64,000 bases of DNA from contig JALGAS010000001.1 of the NCBI GenBank assembly GCA_023078685.1, positions 6,572,001 through 6,636,000 of the forward strand, given 5' to 3'. The translations under genes and the position numbers were made by a program. Origin of the DNA: Neopestalotiopsis rosae (taxonomy: Eukaryota; Ascomycota; Sordariomycetes; Amphisphaeriales; Sporocadaceae). This document shows, one piece after another, positions 35,503 through 48,274 of this stretch (position 1 is the stretch's first letter; every line of letters starts with the position of its first letter). A model generated the notes under the pieces. The model did no database searches and was not told the DNA's origin. It worked only from the letters and a program-made list of their open reading frames with translations.

Positions 35503-36502
35503 TCAGGCTTTGAGACCCAAGCTCATTCCTCCATCCATGATCACTCCCGTTCCAGTGGTGAAGCTAGACTTTGGACTGCACAGGTAAATGACTGTGTCAG
35601 CAACTTCCTCGGGCCTAGCAAGACGTCCCATCGGAATTCCTGACAACAGCGACTCCTCCAATCCGGGAACGACTTCCATGGCTGTCTGGACCATCGGCGT
35701 ATCTGTCCAGGTGGGACACACACAGTTTACACGTATCTCATGTGGAACGTTATCAAGAGCTATCATTTATGTTAACCTTCCAATTCATAATCGAGATTTC
35801 TCTACTTACCTGCAGTCCTTGTGATGCCTAGGACGGCATACTTTGAGGTTGTATACTGCACCATACTCGGCACCGAGATGTACGACGACACAGACGCCAA
35901 GTTGACGATGGATCCACGAGTGGTTCCTCGCTCCGGATAAGCAGCGCTGACTTGCTTGGCATCCTGAGCCTTCATGGCTGCTGATACCAAACTAGTCACA
36001 AGAAAGGTTCCATTCACATTGATATCCATCAGACGTTTGAAGTCTGTGAACTTGGCTTCTGACACCGGATCGAATGTTCCACCAGGTACCTATGATGCAA
36101 TCGTTCAGTCTCGTCGGGTTTTGGGGATGAAAAATGATATTGGCAGCAGATTCAAACTCACCCCGGCACAGTGAACGGAGTAGTCGATGCGACCAAATTT
36201 CTCTACTGCATGAGAAATGACGGCCTTGACTGACTCCTCGAGGCTCACATCTATCTTGATCGACTCGGCCCGGAAATCAGGATTGGTTGCGACAGCCTTG
36301 ATTCCTTTGACCGTCTCTTCAGCGCCCTCAATGTTGATATCCGCGACAAGGACGCCACTGGCACCCTCTTTGGCAAAGGCATAACAGCTGGCCTTTCCGA
36401 TTCCACTTGCTGCAAGGAATGAGATGGGCGCGACAAGATGTCTGTATCAAAAACAAAGAACTAACCTCCACCAGTAATGAATGCATATCCATCTACTTCC
36501 AT
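35503..36502 (-). CDS. Short-chain dehydrogenase/reductase (classical SDR)
   Basis: Four exons on the minus strand: complement(join(35503..35759, 35810..36089, 36162..36409, 36466..36502)), 273 aa. The cofactor motif TGGASGIG is at residues 10-17, created by the first splice junction. ADIN follows beta-2, and HCAG stands for the usual NNAG. The active site has the Ser in NLASVSSY (about 161-164), Tyr174 and Lys178 in QYTTSKY. The ending TGTGVIMDGGMSLG is typical of classical NAD(P)-dependent SDRs. It probably oxidises or reduces a hydroxy or keto group in the cytosol. The first exon is only 37 nt. It closes the P450/transporter/glycosyltransferase neighbourhood, but a shared pathway is unproven. 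Confidence 0.9.
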
Positions 36503-38055
36503 TTTGTGTTGATGTGATCAGTCAACTGTATTCTGTCAGGGCGGGGTGAGTCAAACCTATGAACCCTGAGATGCGGTTCCAATGATGGCCCAATAGTCGG
36601 TTGAGTTGCTTGTAAGGGAATATGAGAAATCAAGATCCTACCACGAGAGAAGGGGGGGGGGGAAGATATAGCCGACCAGAACAATCAGATATGGTTGGTA
36701 GACTTGGAGTCTGTGACATGCCAAGAATACACCGGACCACCGCGCCTCACATATACATGCGGGTCACAAGTGAGAATCCTTGAGCGCCTCACGAAATGAA
36801 GCGGTGTTTCCCTGGCTTTTGGGGTAAGATTTGCCTAGGATGCTTGATATTTCGTACTACGTTGAACCATCCTGCACCCCTTGCATGAGAGCACCAACAT
36901 TTAGCCCAATTTGGACCAACAAGGAAAAAGTCCTAGTTTAGTATGCTGGTTGGTCACACTTGTGGATAATGGAACCAATTGGCCGGGACCAATGATGTCC
37001 CCATGCATCCACCTGCGCTATTTTAATCTCATCATCGTCTGTGGTCTTGAAGACAGCATACGCTGGCTTGGTCGGCATTTTCAGACACCTCGCCAGATGT
37101 GTTAGATACGGGTGCACAGCGCCATAGGCATTAACGGCAGGGAATCTGGCTATCATGCAATGGAGGTTCGGGTCGGTCCTTAGTTACATCAACTTCGGAA
37201 AAGTCTGCACACGGTGGCTGGAATTCATTTGAATGCCGGAATATGCACACGCGAAAGCTTGAAGAAGTAGTGGAAGAATTAGGGAGATCAAAAAGCGGTT
37301 CCATTTGTTAGAGAGGCGCCAATGCTCTCTTGAGGTTTTTTTCAAGACAAGGGAATTAAATAAATGAAAATAGATAATATTTCAATCAGCACCGATAACA
37401 CTATGGCACCGGTGCACAAACTCTCACGTTGACTTGAGAATATGGCGGACTAAGAAGAGCGTATAGTTCCAGTATAGATGACGAGACCCAGCTATTGTGA
37501 TACTATTCATCCTGAATGCAAATGACATGCGGTTGTTCAATCTCGTTCAAAGTCCCAGGCTCTGTGACAAACGTACTAGCCATAGGTGTGTCTTATGAGA
37601 ACGCGACTGATTTTGAATTTAGTATTCTTACATGCGGAATATTATACTCTATTGTAAGGGGACTAGCTTCATTCACAAGCATCAGTATATTAGCAAAAGC
37701 ACTGTCTGATCTCACATCCATGCGCAATTCTATCGTCGGACCAAATGATTGCGTTTCTTCTTTCGAGAAAACCGAGGAAGAAGTATTCTGTAGGCAAAGA
37801 AAGGAACTCTGTATGCCACCACTTCCAAAGCCCGGAGAGTTATGACTACTTGTATGGAAGATATTTGGATTTGGTCGAATTGGCTGAAACACCTAGTATG
37901 CTGAAAGCGTCGAAGTCTTGAACGTCAGACTGCCAAGAAAAGGTATTTGCTGTCAGACCCCTCCCCTCTCTTCAAGACTACCCAGAAACCTGGTTCTGGA
38001 CATTGCTTTAATGAAGGTCGAGGCATTACTCTTTTTTTTTTCCTTTTTTCTTTTT

Positions 38056-38073
38056 GGGGGGGGGGGGGGGGGG
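38056..38073. repeat. Poly-G tract (18 G)
   Basis: Uninterrupted run of 18 G after a T-rich stretch. The length may be inaccurate because of sequencing. Confidence 0.9.
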
Positions 38074-38279
38074 AGTAGGACCCAATTACTTGAAAGCTTG
38101 AGGCCGAGGAATTGACAGATTCAACGACCTTGACATCCCGGAACCACTTAGCACATTGAATCGATACTTTTACTGACCAGGAGTCGTGTTTTAATGCTTT
38201 CCACCCAGACTTTTTCTGAAAGTGCACATATAGAGAAATTTGTCATCTCAAGCCACTCATGAAGCCAAGATAGATAGAA

Positions 38280-38480
38280 TTAATACGGTAACACTAAAGT
38301 AGCAAAGGTCTACGAGTCCGCATATAGAATAAGTATAGCTATTTTCTTTTTGCTCTTTTTCTTTTATGCGTAGATAATAATAAAATAATAGCGAGTTAAT
38401 AAGACAAACAAAGAGATAAGGTCATTTTTAATAGTCGTTCTTTCCCTTTTTTTTTTTTTTCTTTTTTTTTTTTTTTTGAA
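38280..38480. repeat. AT-rich island with poly-T tract
   Basis: Strongly A+T biased, with Pu/Py-asymmetric stretches and the T14-C-T16 run at 38447-38477. Resembles the islands near 43.1 and 50.9 kb. Confidence 0.6.
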
Positions 38481-40215
38481 AAGGGAGGTATTAAATTGAT
38501 AAGGCGTACAGAAACTTTTGCTTATTCCGTTAATATGCTTTTCGCATAAGTATCAACAGGATGTATTTATAAGCTGTGAATACTCAACTCCTAGATGAGG
38601 ACTCATCTGAAAATTTATTAGGAAACAAGAGCCCAGCCTCGAGAATCGCTCGATTGTGCCCTAATGTAAGACCAGGATGCACAGTGTACAAGAGCTGGGC
38701 AACCCAGCTCTCCCTTTCCCAGCATCAAATTTCTGTCAAGGACACATAATAGATGTTCTTGGTATCTACTACAAGTCTACTCAGAACAGACGAATTGGCT
38801 ACCCATGTACAGCAAGATGTAGTTCTGATCACAGCAAGTCTCGGCCTGGTCGTGCGACCTGTCGTAGTCACCTGCAGGCTCGACTAGGGCGCAAATATCT
38901 TCCTTTGGTCGTCGCTCTGGAATCGAGGAACACTCGACCGCGATGCTTGATGGGTATTTGGCTTTGCGATTTCTTTCACGAAGTCAGCGGGGTGTAAAGG
39001 TTTGCTGTCACTCTTGGAGATGGTGCAGGCGGCCTACTGAGGGTGGCGTCGGCATCCTCTGAAGTCTTTCTTGGATGAAGATTCGACTTGGTGGGACATG
39101 ATGAATGTTGAGTGACTTGGGTGATCTAGAGGTAGAGCGTGTATAATGGTCGATAGTTCTTGTGTTTGATGTTGGTCGGAAGACAGGAAGGTACTGAATG
39201 CTTTATATCTGTGTTTTACTTCTTAGAGCTTGGAATCGTTTCGAATTGCACGGGAATATCAACGATCTCCATCTCGAAATCTTGCTAAAGCCGCGAAATT
39301 CAATCTGTCGGCAGACTCCATGGCCAACACACATATCAGGCACTCGCGAACGGTTTGTTGGAAGAAGTAGTAGTAACATCAGTTTGCTGACTATTTGAGT
39401 AGAGGCTCTTCGTATGTCATACATGGCACGTCAACGTCGCCAGGCCATGACATGATCGTCAATTTGTCCCATCATCGCTATTTGATCAAACAGCCTTGCT
39501 TTTTATTGGAGAATGTCCTTTTGTAAGCATCTCATCTAGATCTCACGTTTCAGCGCTTGCGGCTCATACCACATCTGGAGGCCTTGTTCTAGATCGCTCG
39601 TGAGCTTCTGGGCCTCCTACTGGTTCTCGTCCTTTTGCAGACTCCACAGCAGCCCGACCGTAGATGGTCGTACAACATGGGGAAATCGGGGCTTCTAGAA
39701 CCCACCCATCTGTCATCGCCAAATCGTGGCTTCAAGTCACTCTCATTGGCTGTTGCCCTTTTGTTCCGCAGGGGTCAACGAGCTAGACCTACGCCTAATT
39801 GCCAAGACTCCAAAACTACAGAACGGAATGGCAGATGCTACTTTGTTTCTTCCCCTCGTTTCTAGACTCACCGAACCTTATGTCCTAATTCAGGGCACCG
39901 CGCACCTCGAGCTAGACTGCCCCGATCTCACGCGCCAAATGATACCAGGCTCGCGCTCGTGAGCGATCAAACCTGATCTGACTGGCCAGTGTCCTTTTGC
40001 TTGCATTTCTTCGGCCGCGCGAGCAGCCATCCTATAGCTTACGTCACAAAAGCGTTCTCATCCTTCCGCCCCGCATAGATGGATGTTCCTGCCCGGGGCT
40101 ACGTGCACAGTTCACGTCTGCGCGCATGACAGCAAGGAGGTAAACATACAAACTGGCCTGTCCTATCCTTCAAGACTGATTTGGCTTCGAAACTCGAGGC
40201 AATTAAAAAGTCATC

Positions 40216-42972
40216 ATGGAAACAGAAATTCCGCTTGCCGACCCTTACTTCCTTCATGTCAAGTTTGACCAAAGATGGGAATGTCACAAAAATACCATCA
40301 TTCGACTCTTCGTCGAAGAAGACTTGTCATTCATAAAACTGGCGGAGACAATGAAGACGCAATACCGTTTCGATGCAAAGTAAGTGTAAACCGCCGTTGG
40401 CAACGCGCCCCAAGCCTAAGCAATTCCTCCTCCGCTCCGCTGATCCAGGAGGCTAACGAACTTGATTTCAGTGTTCGACAATACAGACACCACCTCAAGA
40501 AGTGGAATACGACGAAGAACCTCAAATCAAGCGAGAAAGAAAAGCTTATCACAGTTCTTGGGAAGAGAGCGCGAGGCGGATTAGAGAGTGGGCCAGTTCG
40601 GCACAATGGTGTGGAGGTCGACAAGAAACGGCTACGGAGACACTTGCAGTCTTCAGCACGGCAACAGCCCGACTTGCATTTGCAAGGCATTGTGTACGTC
40701 TAGCCGAGTAACACATAGATGCATGGAAGACTGACCACCAGCGTATAGATTTGGCCGATGGAATCTACCGTACGAGGCTCTGCGAACGGCTGCGATACAA
40801 CAACTCAACCCTCCTTCTCCTCTCCTCATGGACGTCTCAACACCAAGCGACGTGTGTGTGATTAGCCCACCAGCAGCCAGTCCACAACAGACAAACGCAG
40901 GAGATGCATCCACCCCAACGACAGTAGCCATTATTGCTAGGACACATGACAACAGGGCGAGGTATCTCGTTGAGGGAAGGTTACAAGATCTTTTCAGAGA
41001 TATGACTGTGGTTGAGTCAAGGTGAGAACGGATGTCCATTAGATTTCTGGATTGTAATCTGAGCTCAAAGCGTATTAGGACTACCACCAACTGGCTGCAT
41101 CACTTCTGGCTCTTTTCATTCATATCAGCGAAGTATTGGGGAAAGGGCCCAACCCGATGGTCCTGGGAGCTTCTCAACTTCATGAGACTGGCAGATATCA
41201 CTTCGTTGCCAACCACTCCAATCTGCCTTAGTGATGCGCCATCTTCTTTCGATGAAACAGCAACCATATATACAGACAGGCCTCCGGCTCACAGTGTCGT
41301 TACTCCCTCACCGCTTTGCCGCTGGACAATTCATTACCAATCACCCAGATATGAAAAAATTCCCTCCCCACCACGTGATATCCAGGATGAACTTTCCATG
41401 AATGCACCAGAGACATGGCCAGCTTGGCAAGGGGACGCAGCCCCTGCAAGTCTAGCGAACCGCTTGAAGGAAGCCATTGAGCAGAACTCGTTCAGTGACA
41501 TTGAACGTGAGTCTTTACCAATCTCGAGCACACAAATCGTCAAGGCTGCCATCAGATCACCAGAAGAACTTGAAGTTGAGTCAGTAGGCTTTGCTATAAT
41601 GGCACAAAACGTGGCAGCTCTCATTGATGAACATGAGGAGAGCATCATCTACAATCTTGATCTGTCCAAACTCTATCCATTTCACCTTGCAGCAAGCTAC
41701 ATAAGTGGGGGCAAGATTTGTTGCAACATGCTTGCTTATCTCGCCTGCGACGGCGATCCCGCCAGTCAAAATTCTATCAAGAAGCTTTGTATCAATGACC
41801 TAGGATACACAGTCCTAGATTGTTTGATGTTGTCGATTCTGAAAAGCCACACTTCCTGCACACTGGCAGTTGCCGACAGTCAGGCACCCCGGTCCCAAGG
41901 CTTCATCGGGGAGGATATCGACCTGTGCGGACGTTGGGATGCAGATTCAGCTTGCGTCCTTGCCTTACATAGGCAAGGTATCGCGCGTACCCCTTTCTTT
42001 TGGAAGCATGTGTTCTGTCATACCTCAGCGCAGACCATCTGCCACTCAATCAGTGCCATCTTTCGCTTGCCATGGTCGCCAGACATCAACATACCCAGTG
42101 GCTTGTTTATTAAGTACTGTCAGAACTGCAAGCAGAAGCTTTCATTACTCCCCTTGCACTCGTTGGTACTTGTGGCATTCCACCTTGGGAACAATGGTAC
42201 TGAAGGGGAGACCTTATTCGGAATCATTGCGTGTTTGTTATGTCTGTTGATGAACGATGCAGATCCACTCGAGCAGGCGGAGATATCGCTCAACTCCCTA
42301 CTTGACATTGATGAAGATGGGTGCAGTCACATTCTCATGACTCCAGCAGAGTTGGCAGAACATGTTCCTCCCGAAGTCACGAATAAATGGTCCAATGAGG
42401 CTCAACTTGGCTGGAAGGTCTTTGCAAGAATCTTACGGTATGCTGTTAATGAGCGAAGTGGCTTGACGGAAACCGAGGCCATGTCCACCGGCTCAAATTC
42501 AAGCTCCAGACCCTCCAGTCCATGTCCTCCTGAATCGTCAACGAGCATCCGGCTGCAGGGATCTAGCCAGTGTGGGGATAGTGATGTTGAAGATGACGAG
42601 GAGTGTGACCACTGGTATGACGAGTCGACTGGCCGAGAGCGGAAACATTTCAATGGAGATAGTCGGGACCTTGGCAAGCTCTGGGGCGCAGTACAGACGG
42701 AATTACTGACGTATCGTCGCATAAAGGAAGGAGATCCTTGGCTATCTTCTAATTTCGACATGCATGCTGTATTGCAGGCTCTGAGCCGGTATCGAGACAT
42801 GGATACACTACCTATATTCAGAAACTCGGTACTACAGCCCCTGTGCGTATGCGGCAGATTCAAGCGAGCACTTGATGATCTCTGCCCGACAGTCAACGAG
42901 GCATGTGCCAAGTATTTCAGCAACATGGAGGATTGGTCAAGATCTGTATTTATCGAGATCCCTACTTCTTAG
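40216..42972 (+). CDS. Clr5-domain protein
   Basis: Four exons: join(40216..40379, 40472..40693, 40749..41021, 41079..42972), 850 aa. The N-terminal Clr5 domain (residues about 20-73) shows WECHKNTIIRLFVEEDLSF, then KLAETMKTQYRFDA, joined by splicing to NVRQYRHHLKKWNTTKNL. The name comes from fission yeast Clr5, linked to silencing. In filamentous fungi the domain usually caps long proteins, often with ankyrin repeats. Ankyrin repeats are not obvious here. A Cys-containing middle part, a Ser-rich region near residues 690-710 and an acidic segment (DSDVEDDEECD) follow. The last intron's acceptor at 41078 was chosen because it alone gives a normal intron length and keeps the 1.9 kb frame open. 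Probable nuclear, possibly DNA-binding protein; function unknown. Confidence 0.82.
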
Positions 42973-43660
42973 AGGGGAGGGAGGAGAGGAAGTTTTCTTC
43001 ATCGCAATATCTATTTGCGTAAGAATGAGAAAGAATAATGTATTCATTAATTATATTCCTCGAAACACAGGGCTTTGGATCGTGAGCATTTTTTAAATAA
43101 AACGGCTAAGCATTAGCGCACGAAAGATTATATAAATATTAAGAAAAAAGCATAAAAGAAAGAGATATATAAATATATATGTTAATTTTCTAATTTCTTT
43201 TATTCTTTTTCTTTTTTATATCTTATTTCTTTTTACTTTATTTCTTTTTTTTTCTTTATATCTTTTTAATTAAATATTTCTCCTAGGGCAAATAAACGCG
43301 CAAATAAAACTTATAAACTTGGTAGACTGAGTTGTATTGAATTAATATAATAGCCAAAAATTAATATATGACTTCACAGGATGAAGGACTATGCGTGTTT
43401 ATATAAAATCAATCCGTACTTTTTTGGCCACGAGCATTTGTCGTCACTCCACGATGAGCTGGGCTTCAATTGAATAGTGAGACAAACCGGCTAGTGGCTC
43501 AGGAGCGGCATCGCCCACACAGTCATATGAAAACAGCTATTCTCACAAAATCATAATTTCGTTGGGTATATGTCATTGCGAGGCATACTATGGGTGGCAA
43601 ACGGAAACGTTGTCAATCTGCAAAATGGTCGCTGTACATCGATAGCTTTAAGGGAGATAT
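42973..43660. other. Convergent AT-rich intergenic region
   Basis: Contains the AT-rich island at 43095-43310. No gene supported. Confidence 0.5.
43095..43310. repeat. AT-rich island with foldback potential
   Basis: A purine-rich A stretch (AAGAAAAAAGCATAAAAGAA) is followed by a T/C-rich stretch (TTTCTTTTATTCTTTTTC), so the strand can fold back imperfectly. Low-complexity; origin unclear. Confidence 0.6.
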
Positions 43661-44819
43661 TTACGACGCCCTGCTTCTAGGCACCATCGACCGTGTACTT
43701 TCGTTCGTCTTGTCATCAAAATACTCGAGGTTGTCCGACTCATGAATCGTGTCGTAGACGGGACCCTTCTTCATGCCCAAGCGACCTATAGTCACCAGCT
43801 CGGTAGATTGGCCGCTCTTCTTCTCCGAGTCTTCTTTCCGGAGAGGCTTGATAAGATGCCTCAGCATGGGCAGTGATCCGGCGATGATGGCAACATCACA
43901 CTCGATCACTGTCCACTCTATGAGGTGTCCAAGTCCGACAAGATAGTCCGTCGTCGCAGTGTAAGCTGAGGAGTACTGCAGTCTAACAATGGTCGCCACC
44001 GAAGAGAAAACACCTAGTCCCAGAACAAAAGAAACAGCAATCTTGACCTTGCGTGGCATCTGCAGCTTCCACAAGATGCCAATTGGTAGCAAGGCAACGG
44101 ACCAATCCGTGGCAATGTTGAGACCCGACACGACATAGGTCAGGGTAATGAGCACGCTTACGTCCATACATTCTCCCTTCACCTCGCCCCACGATGCGGC
44201 CAGTGGTCGGCACTGGATCCAGACGCTGATGAGGGTGACGAATGTCGTGAGGATCGTGACCACGACGATGCCGTAAAGGAAATAGGTGTATCTTCGTTGA
44301 ACGGAAAGACGGATCAAGGTCATGCAGATGCTCGTCTTGATGAATACTGAGCCGCTCATGTAGAAAATTTGCCACAAGGTGACCATCTAAAGACATCATT
44401 GTGAGACATATGTCCGATGAAGCATGGGGAAATACCAGGGGCGAAAGAGCAACACATACCTTCATGCCTTCCATGTATGTCGGGCCAGTGGTTCCATTCG
44501 GGATTGCACTATCTGGCGAGGCAATCCCGGTCCATGTGCCATATGAGACAATGGAGTTGTGCGCCATGTTGATGACCTAATCATCGAGCGACACACAGGT
44601 CAGCAGGAGTACTTCGCGGCGGTTGTCAAAGCAAAGTCGTATACCCACATATCCAGTACACATGAGCCAGTCCTCAACACCGATCGAGTTCCTTTTGAGA
44701 CGGCACCAAACGCGCAACGGCACGATTATGGTGCATAGAACCGATAATACAACCGTCAATGTGAATAAACGTTCCGCCTGTCCCTCAGGCTGCATCCTAA
44801 CCCATCCCGCCGGTGCCAT
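43661..44819 (-). CDS. Fungal rhodopsin-domain (PTH11-like) seven-helix membrane protein
   Basis: Three exons on the minus strand: complement(join(43661..44386, 44460..44576, 44649..44819)), 337 aa. Seven hydrophobic helices are visible. Motifs typical of the fungal rhodopsin domain include VPLRVWCRLKR...VEDWLM after TM1, FYMSGSVFIKTSICMTLIRL in TM3, the Cys loop IQCRPLAASW, and LNIATDWSVALLPI. The C-terminal tail is hydrophilic with Lys/Ser/Glu (about 70 residues). No CFEM domain precedes TM1. Such proteins are candidate G-protein-coupled receptors. PTH11 of the rice blast fungus senses host surfaces, but most paralogues are uncharacterised. The first intron donor GTGGGT was chosen to join CTGY to VINMAHNS in phase 0. 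Confidence 0.85.
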
Positions 44820-47800
44820 GTTTTCGTTTCGACTCGACTGATCGCTTGTATAATATCGTCGTTTCTCTTTGAATTCTAGAGTCGTCGTGCTTGTTTTCTT
44901 GTGTGTGTATGATGATTAAGTACCGGCCTCATTAAAATTCGTCAAACACGTCGCTGATAAAGAATGCTTCAAAGTCGCTCGCTTCGGTTGGAAAACAAAA
45001 TGAACAAAAAATCAAGCTTATTCGTATTCGACCACATAGGACAATTCATTCAACGACTGTGTCTGGTCGCGGGGAGAGGCACGTGTGCGTATCATATACT
45101 TCAAGCGTCCATCAGCAATGGGGTTGTCTGGGGGAGTGTTTGGAGGACGGCCGCGGATCAGATTAAAGTAGGAGATCGACCTCGCATCAAACTCGGGTGA
45201 AATGCCTAACCCCCCGTCCTCGCTAGGACAATTTTTCTAGCTTGTTGGACGGCTATTTTCAACCTTGGCACACGACGCGCCCCGTTCCCGTAACAGAACC
45301 TGGAGCCCGGCTGGCTCCCCGGGGCGCGCTAGATTATTAGATTCCATGGTCTCTCAGCAATGACTAGTCAGCAGCTTGATATTATCCCAGTACTTCATAA
45401 GAGGTGAGCGCAATATTACATGCATACGCATACTGTTGTGCGTAATGTCTTTTGTTTGTGAACCCTGTTAAGGCAGTATACAGTAGTAGCCGCAATCACA
45501 TGAAACATGTCGTGAAGAGAGAATCACTGCATGACGGGCATATCACTCCACATGACGGATAACGGTTTTCGCCCCCACCATGGACACGAGATCCCAAGGT
45601 TGTGTTGCTATGTACGATATAAAGTTTGCAGAATATCTGTGCTTAGTGTCTGTAAACAACCAGGCCTTGACGTTACTATACTCGTTGTATCATGGAGGAA
45701 CGTGTCGAGGGCCAAGAACTAGATTCAAACTTGAGCAGCCCTATACACATCGGCATTACTTGTGTGTAGGGGATCCTGGTGTGAAATCCAGGCCTCGAGA
45801 TGGCGGCAAGAAAAGTTGTGCTGCTGCTTGCGAAGTTGGAAAGTCAAAGTCAAACAGCGACTGGCAGCGACAGCCGAATAACTGGGAATGAACATCATAT
45901 GTACCTGAAGCCTGAGCGTACATTGTGCCCACAAGCGCGGATTAGTCAGTCCCGCGTACTGAAAGAAGCCTCATTGCCGCGAATGCACGCCAGCAGGTGA
46001 ACGAGTCAGAAGGACCATGATTAAGAGATGACACGGCCGACCTGAAAGGGCTGGGAGGGAAATAGATTTGCAGCTCAGGCTCAGAGTGGTACGCGGAAGA
46101 GGTCCCAAGCTCCAATAGAATTATTATTACTTGCTACTGCCGGCCCCGCCCCGTTGGTTCATTTTGATCCTTCGCACGTCGTAGCCAAACAACGGCCTTT
46201 ACCACTCATCACTGGTGTTTGGGCTTTCAAGCTTTGTGCCCATTAATACTCCACCGTGGAATTGAGCCCACCTTGCCCACTGCCATGAGTTTCCACTGCT
46301 AAGGAGAAAGCGGAATGCGTCTCGCCCGTGGCCCCTCTCGATCGCCGCTCTCAACGGGTCCTTCCGCTGCACTAGACTACTGTATATAGACTAGACTGGC
46401 TTCCTTCCCAGCGCTCGTTGTTTTACTTTACTCGATACATGATAGCGTCTACTACAATGTGAGGTGAACCGTTGACACCAAGTGGGACTGATGTGAACAA
46501 TAAAACCGCCGATAATTCCGTAGTCTGGCTCTCAGGGCTGTTAGGCTTGGGCTTAGGGCGGGAATGCGCGCAATTCGATGACCGTAGTTGGCCAGCTTAC
46601 GGTGAGCCTGTACACAACAGAGAGTTGGAAGAGAATCAAGATCCGTTGATCATGATTTCCTCTCTTGTATTTAATGAGTTGGTGTTTAGATAGGCAGCTA
46701 TTGATTCGCTACTGTACCCTTTGAACTTCCAGAGTATAACGCAGCAGCATGCCCCTAACTGATCCAAGCCTGCCAGGGCCCATTAGCCGCGCATTGCAGA
46801 CTGGAGAGTATTCAAGAAGATGCACGTGGCTCGATCGCACAGCCATGTTGCGGTGTGCAAGGGTCTTTTTCAGGGCCGCAACTGCAGTAATGCAGCTCAA
46901 TACTACGTCCTTGTTACCAGATGCAGCTGTCAACCAACATCTCTTGTATGTACCCTGCATTCCATCTTCGAGAGCCGCTTCATCTATATCGTACTGGGGT
47001 GCATATTCCTTATACCCTAGCCAGCATTACATCCATCGGAAACCGGGATTGGATCCCACGCGTCGGCACTAGCATGTTTTCCGCCGCTTAAGTGATCATG
47101 ATCTGGTGAGCTCTCGTGAATATTGAAACTTAACGATGGCATTCTCAGCTCTATAATCCATCGAGAGTCTAGATCTCAGTGGAAGCAATCGACAATGCAT
47201 CAATGTTGTGGAAACTCGTTCAAGGCAACAGGGAGCTCCTGGCTACGAAAAGAATCCTTTGGCGAAGCCGTTGCTTGGAATACAGACAATCTCAAAGGTT
47301 GATCCCTCTACCTTGGAGCTAGCGGAATCTGTCCCGCTTATTTCAGCACGCTCGATCGGGGAAGATGCTGGAAGATGGGCGACCATCACCACAAGCAACG
47401 ATTCTGGCCTCATCGACCGGCAATTTTCAACAACTTCCCCCGACCCGCACATCTCATTTGGTAAGTTCTCGAATTGACTTCTTCGTCTCCTCTTGTAAGA
47501 ATGAACGCGAGAGCGGCCGAGGGGGCGACAAGATGGAGCTGCTAAGATTGTAGACTCCTCCCACTCTGATCACGGGAGGATTGAAGATCAGTCAATGTAA
47601 TCAGAACCTTAGCAGGGGATCAAAGTGGACATTTCAAGGGCGTTCGAGAAGCAGTGAATCACAGAAGTATTAGGGGAAGTGTACGAAGCGTACAATTTCC
47701 ATAGTACTGTGTAGTACACATGCACGCTTACTGATAAATGTAGTGTAGCTGCCCAACGGCGGTGCATAATGCAGATCTGTTGCCAAAGGATGCCTCTTGG

Positions 47801-48274
47801 ATAATGGTCCGGACTGCTGCTCAATCCTGCAACGTGATACATGCTCTGCTTGCTGCAAAATATCTGCTAAGTCAGGGTCCTGCATTGTCCCCAGCTTGCT
47901 CAACACTAACTGGTTACAGAGAGATCTCCACTAAGCCCATATTTTCTCTTGATTCGTCCATCGAATCGAATGACTTTGCACAACCCCTGAGCATGAATGT
48001 ACGGTCACCATAAAATACCGGGGCCATTTCTGCAATACTCCAGAACGAAGCGGGGGCGGCCAAGGAGGTATCGCGAGACGACAAGTATGCAAGAGTCCCT
48101 ATTTCACCGGCCATATCTTGTCGGATATTTTCTTTCCCTGCTGCATATATTCCCTTGTTCTGTTTATCAATTCAATTCCCCGTGAAACAAGTCTATAGTC
48201 CTCGCCAAATAGACTTTGCACAAATCTTTCATTACTAGCCGAGTCTCCAGTAATACCCATACACATTAATCAAC
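44820..48274. other. Large gene-poor region
   Basis: 3.45 kb without a supported gene on either strand. Some short frames (for example 47208-47477) lack domains and splice context. No tRNA or rRNA was recognised. Confidence 0.5.

Larger units (their letters stand above)
36503..40215. other. Large gene-poor region
   Basis: 3.7 kb with homopolymer tracts (G11 at 36652-36662, G18 at 38056-38073, T14-C-T16 at 38447-38477) and AT-rich sequence. Short open frames such as 37516-37845 and 39635-39865 show no recognisable domain. Confidence 0.5.

Noticed and set aside
22126..36502. Complete secondary-metabolite biosynthetic cluster
   Set aside because: No core synthase or pathway-specific regulator is present, so only a tailoring/detoxification neighbourhood is claimed.
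37516..37845. Possible 109-codon gene and its antisense partner
   Set aside because: Both strands are open, and neither translation resembles a known family.
38056..38073. G-quadruplex regulatory element
   Set aside because: A single homopolymer next to no gene. More likely low-complexity DNA, and its length may be a sequencing artefact.
41032..41078. ATG at 41032 as the start of the long Clr5 frame
   Set aside because: The upstream exons encode the Clr5 domain and join the long frame in phase through an acceptor at 41078, so this ATG lies within an intron.
44820..48274. tRNA or rRNA genes in the gene-poor interval
   Set aside because: No cloverleaf or conserved TpsiC-like box, and no rRNA sequence was recognised.
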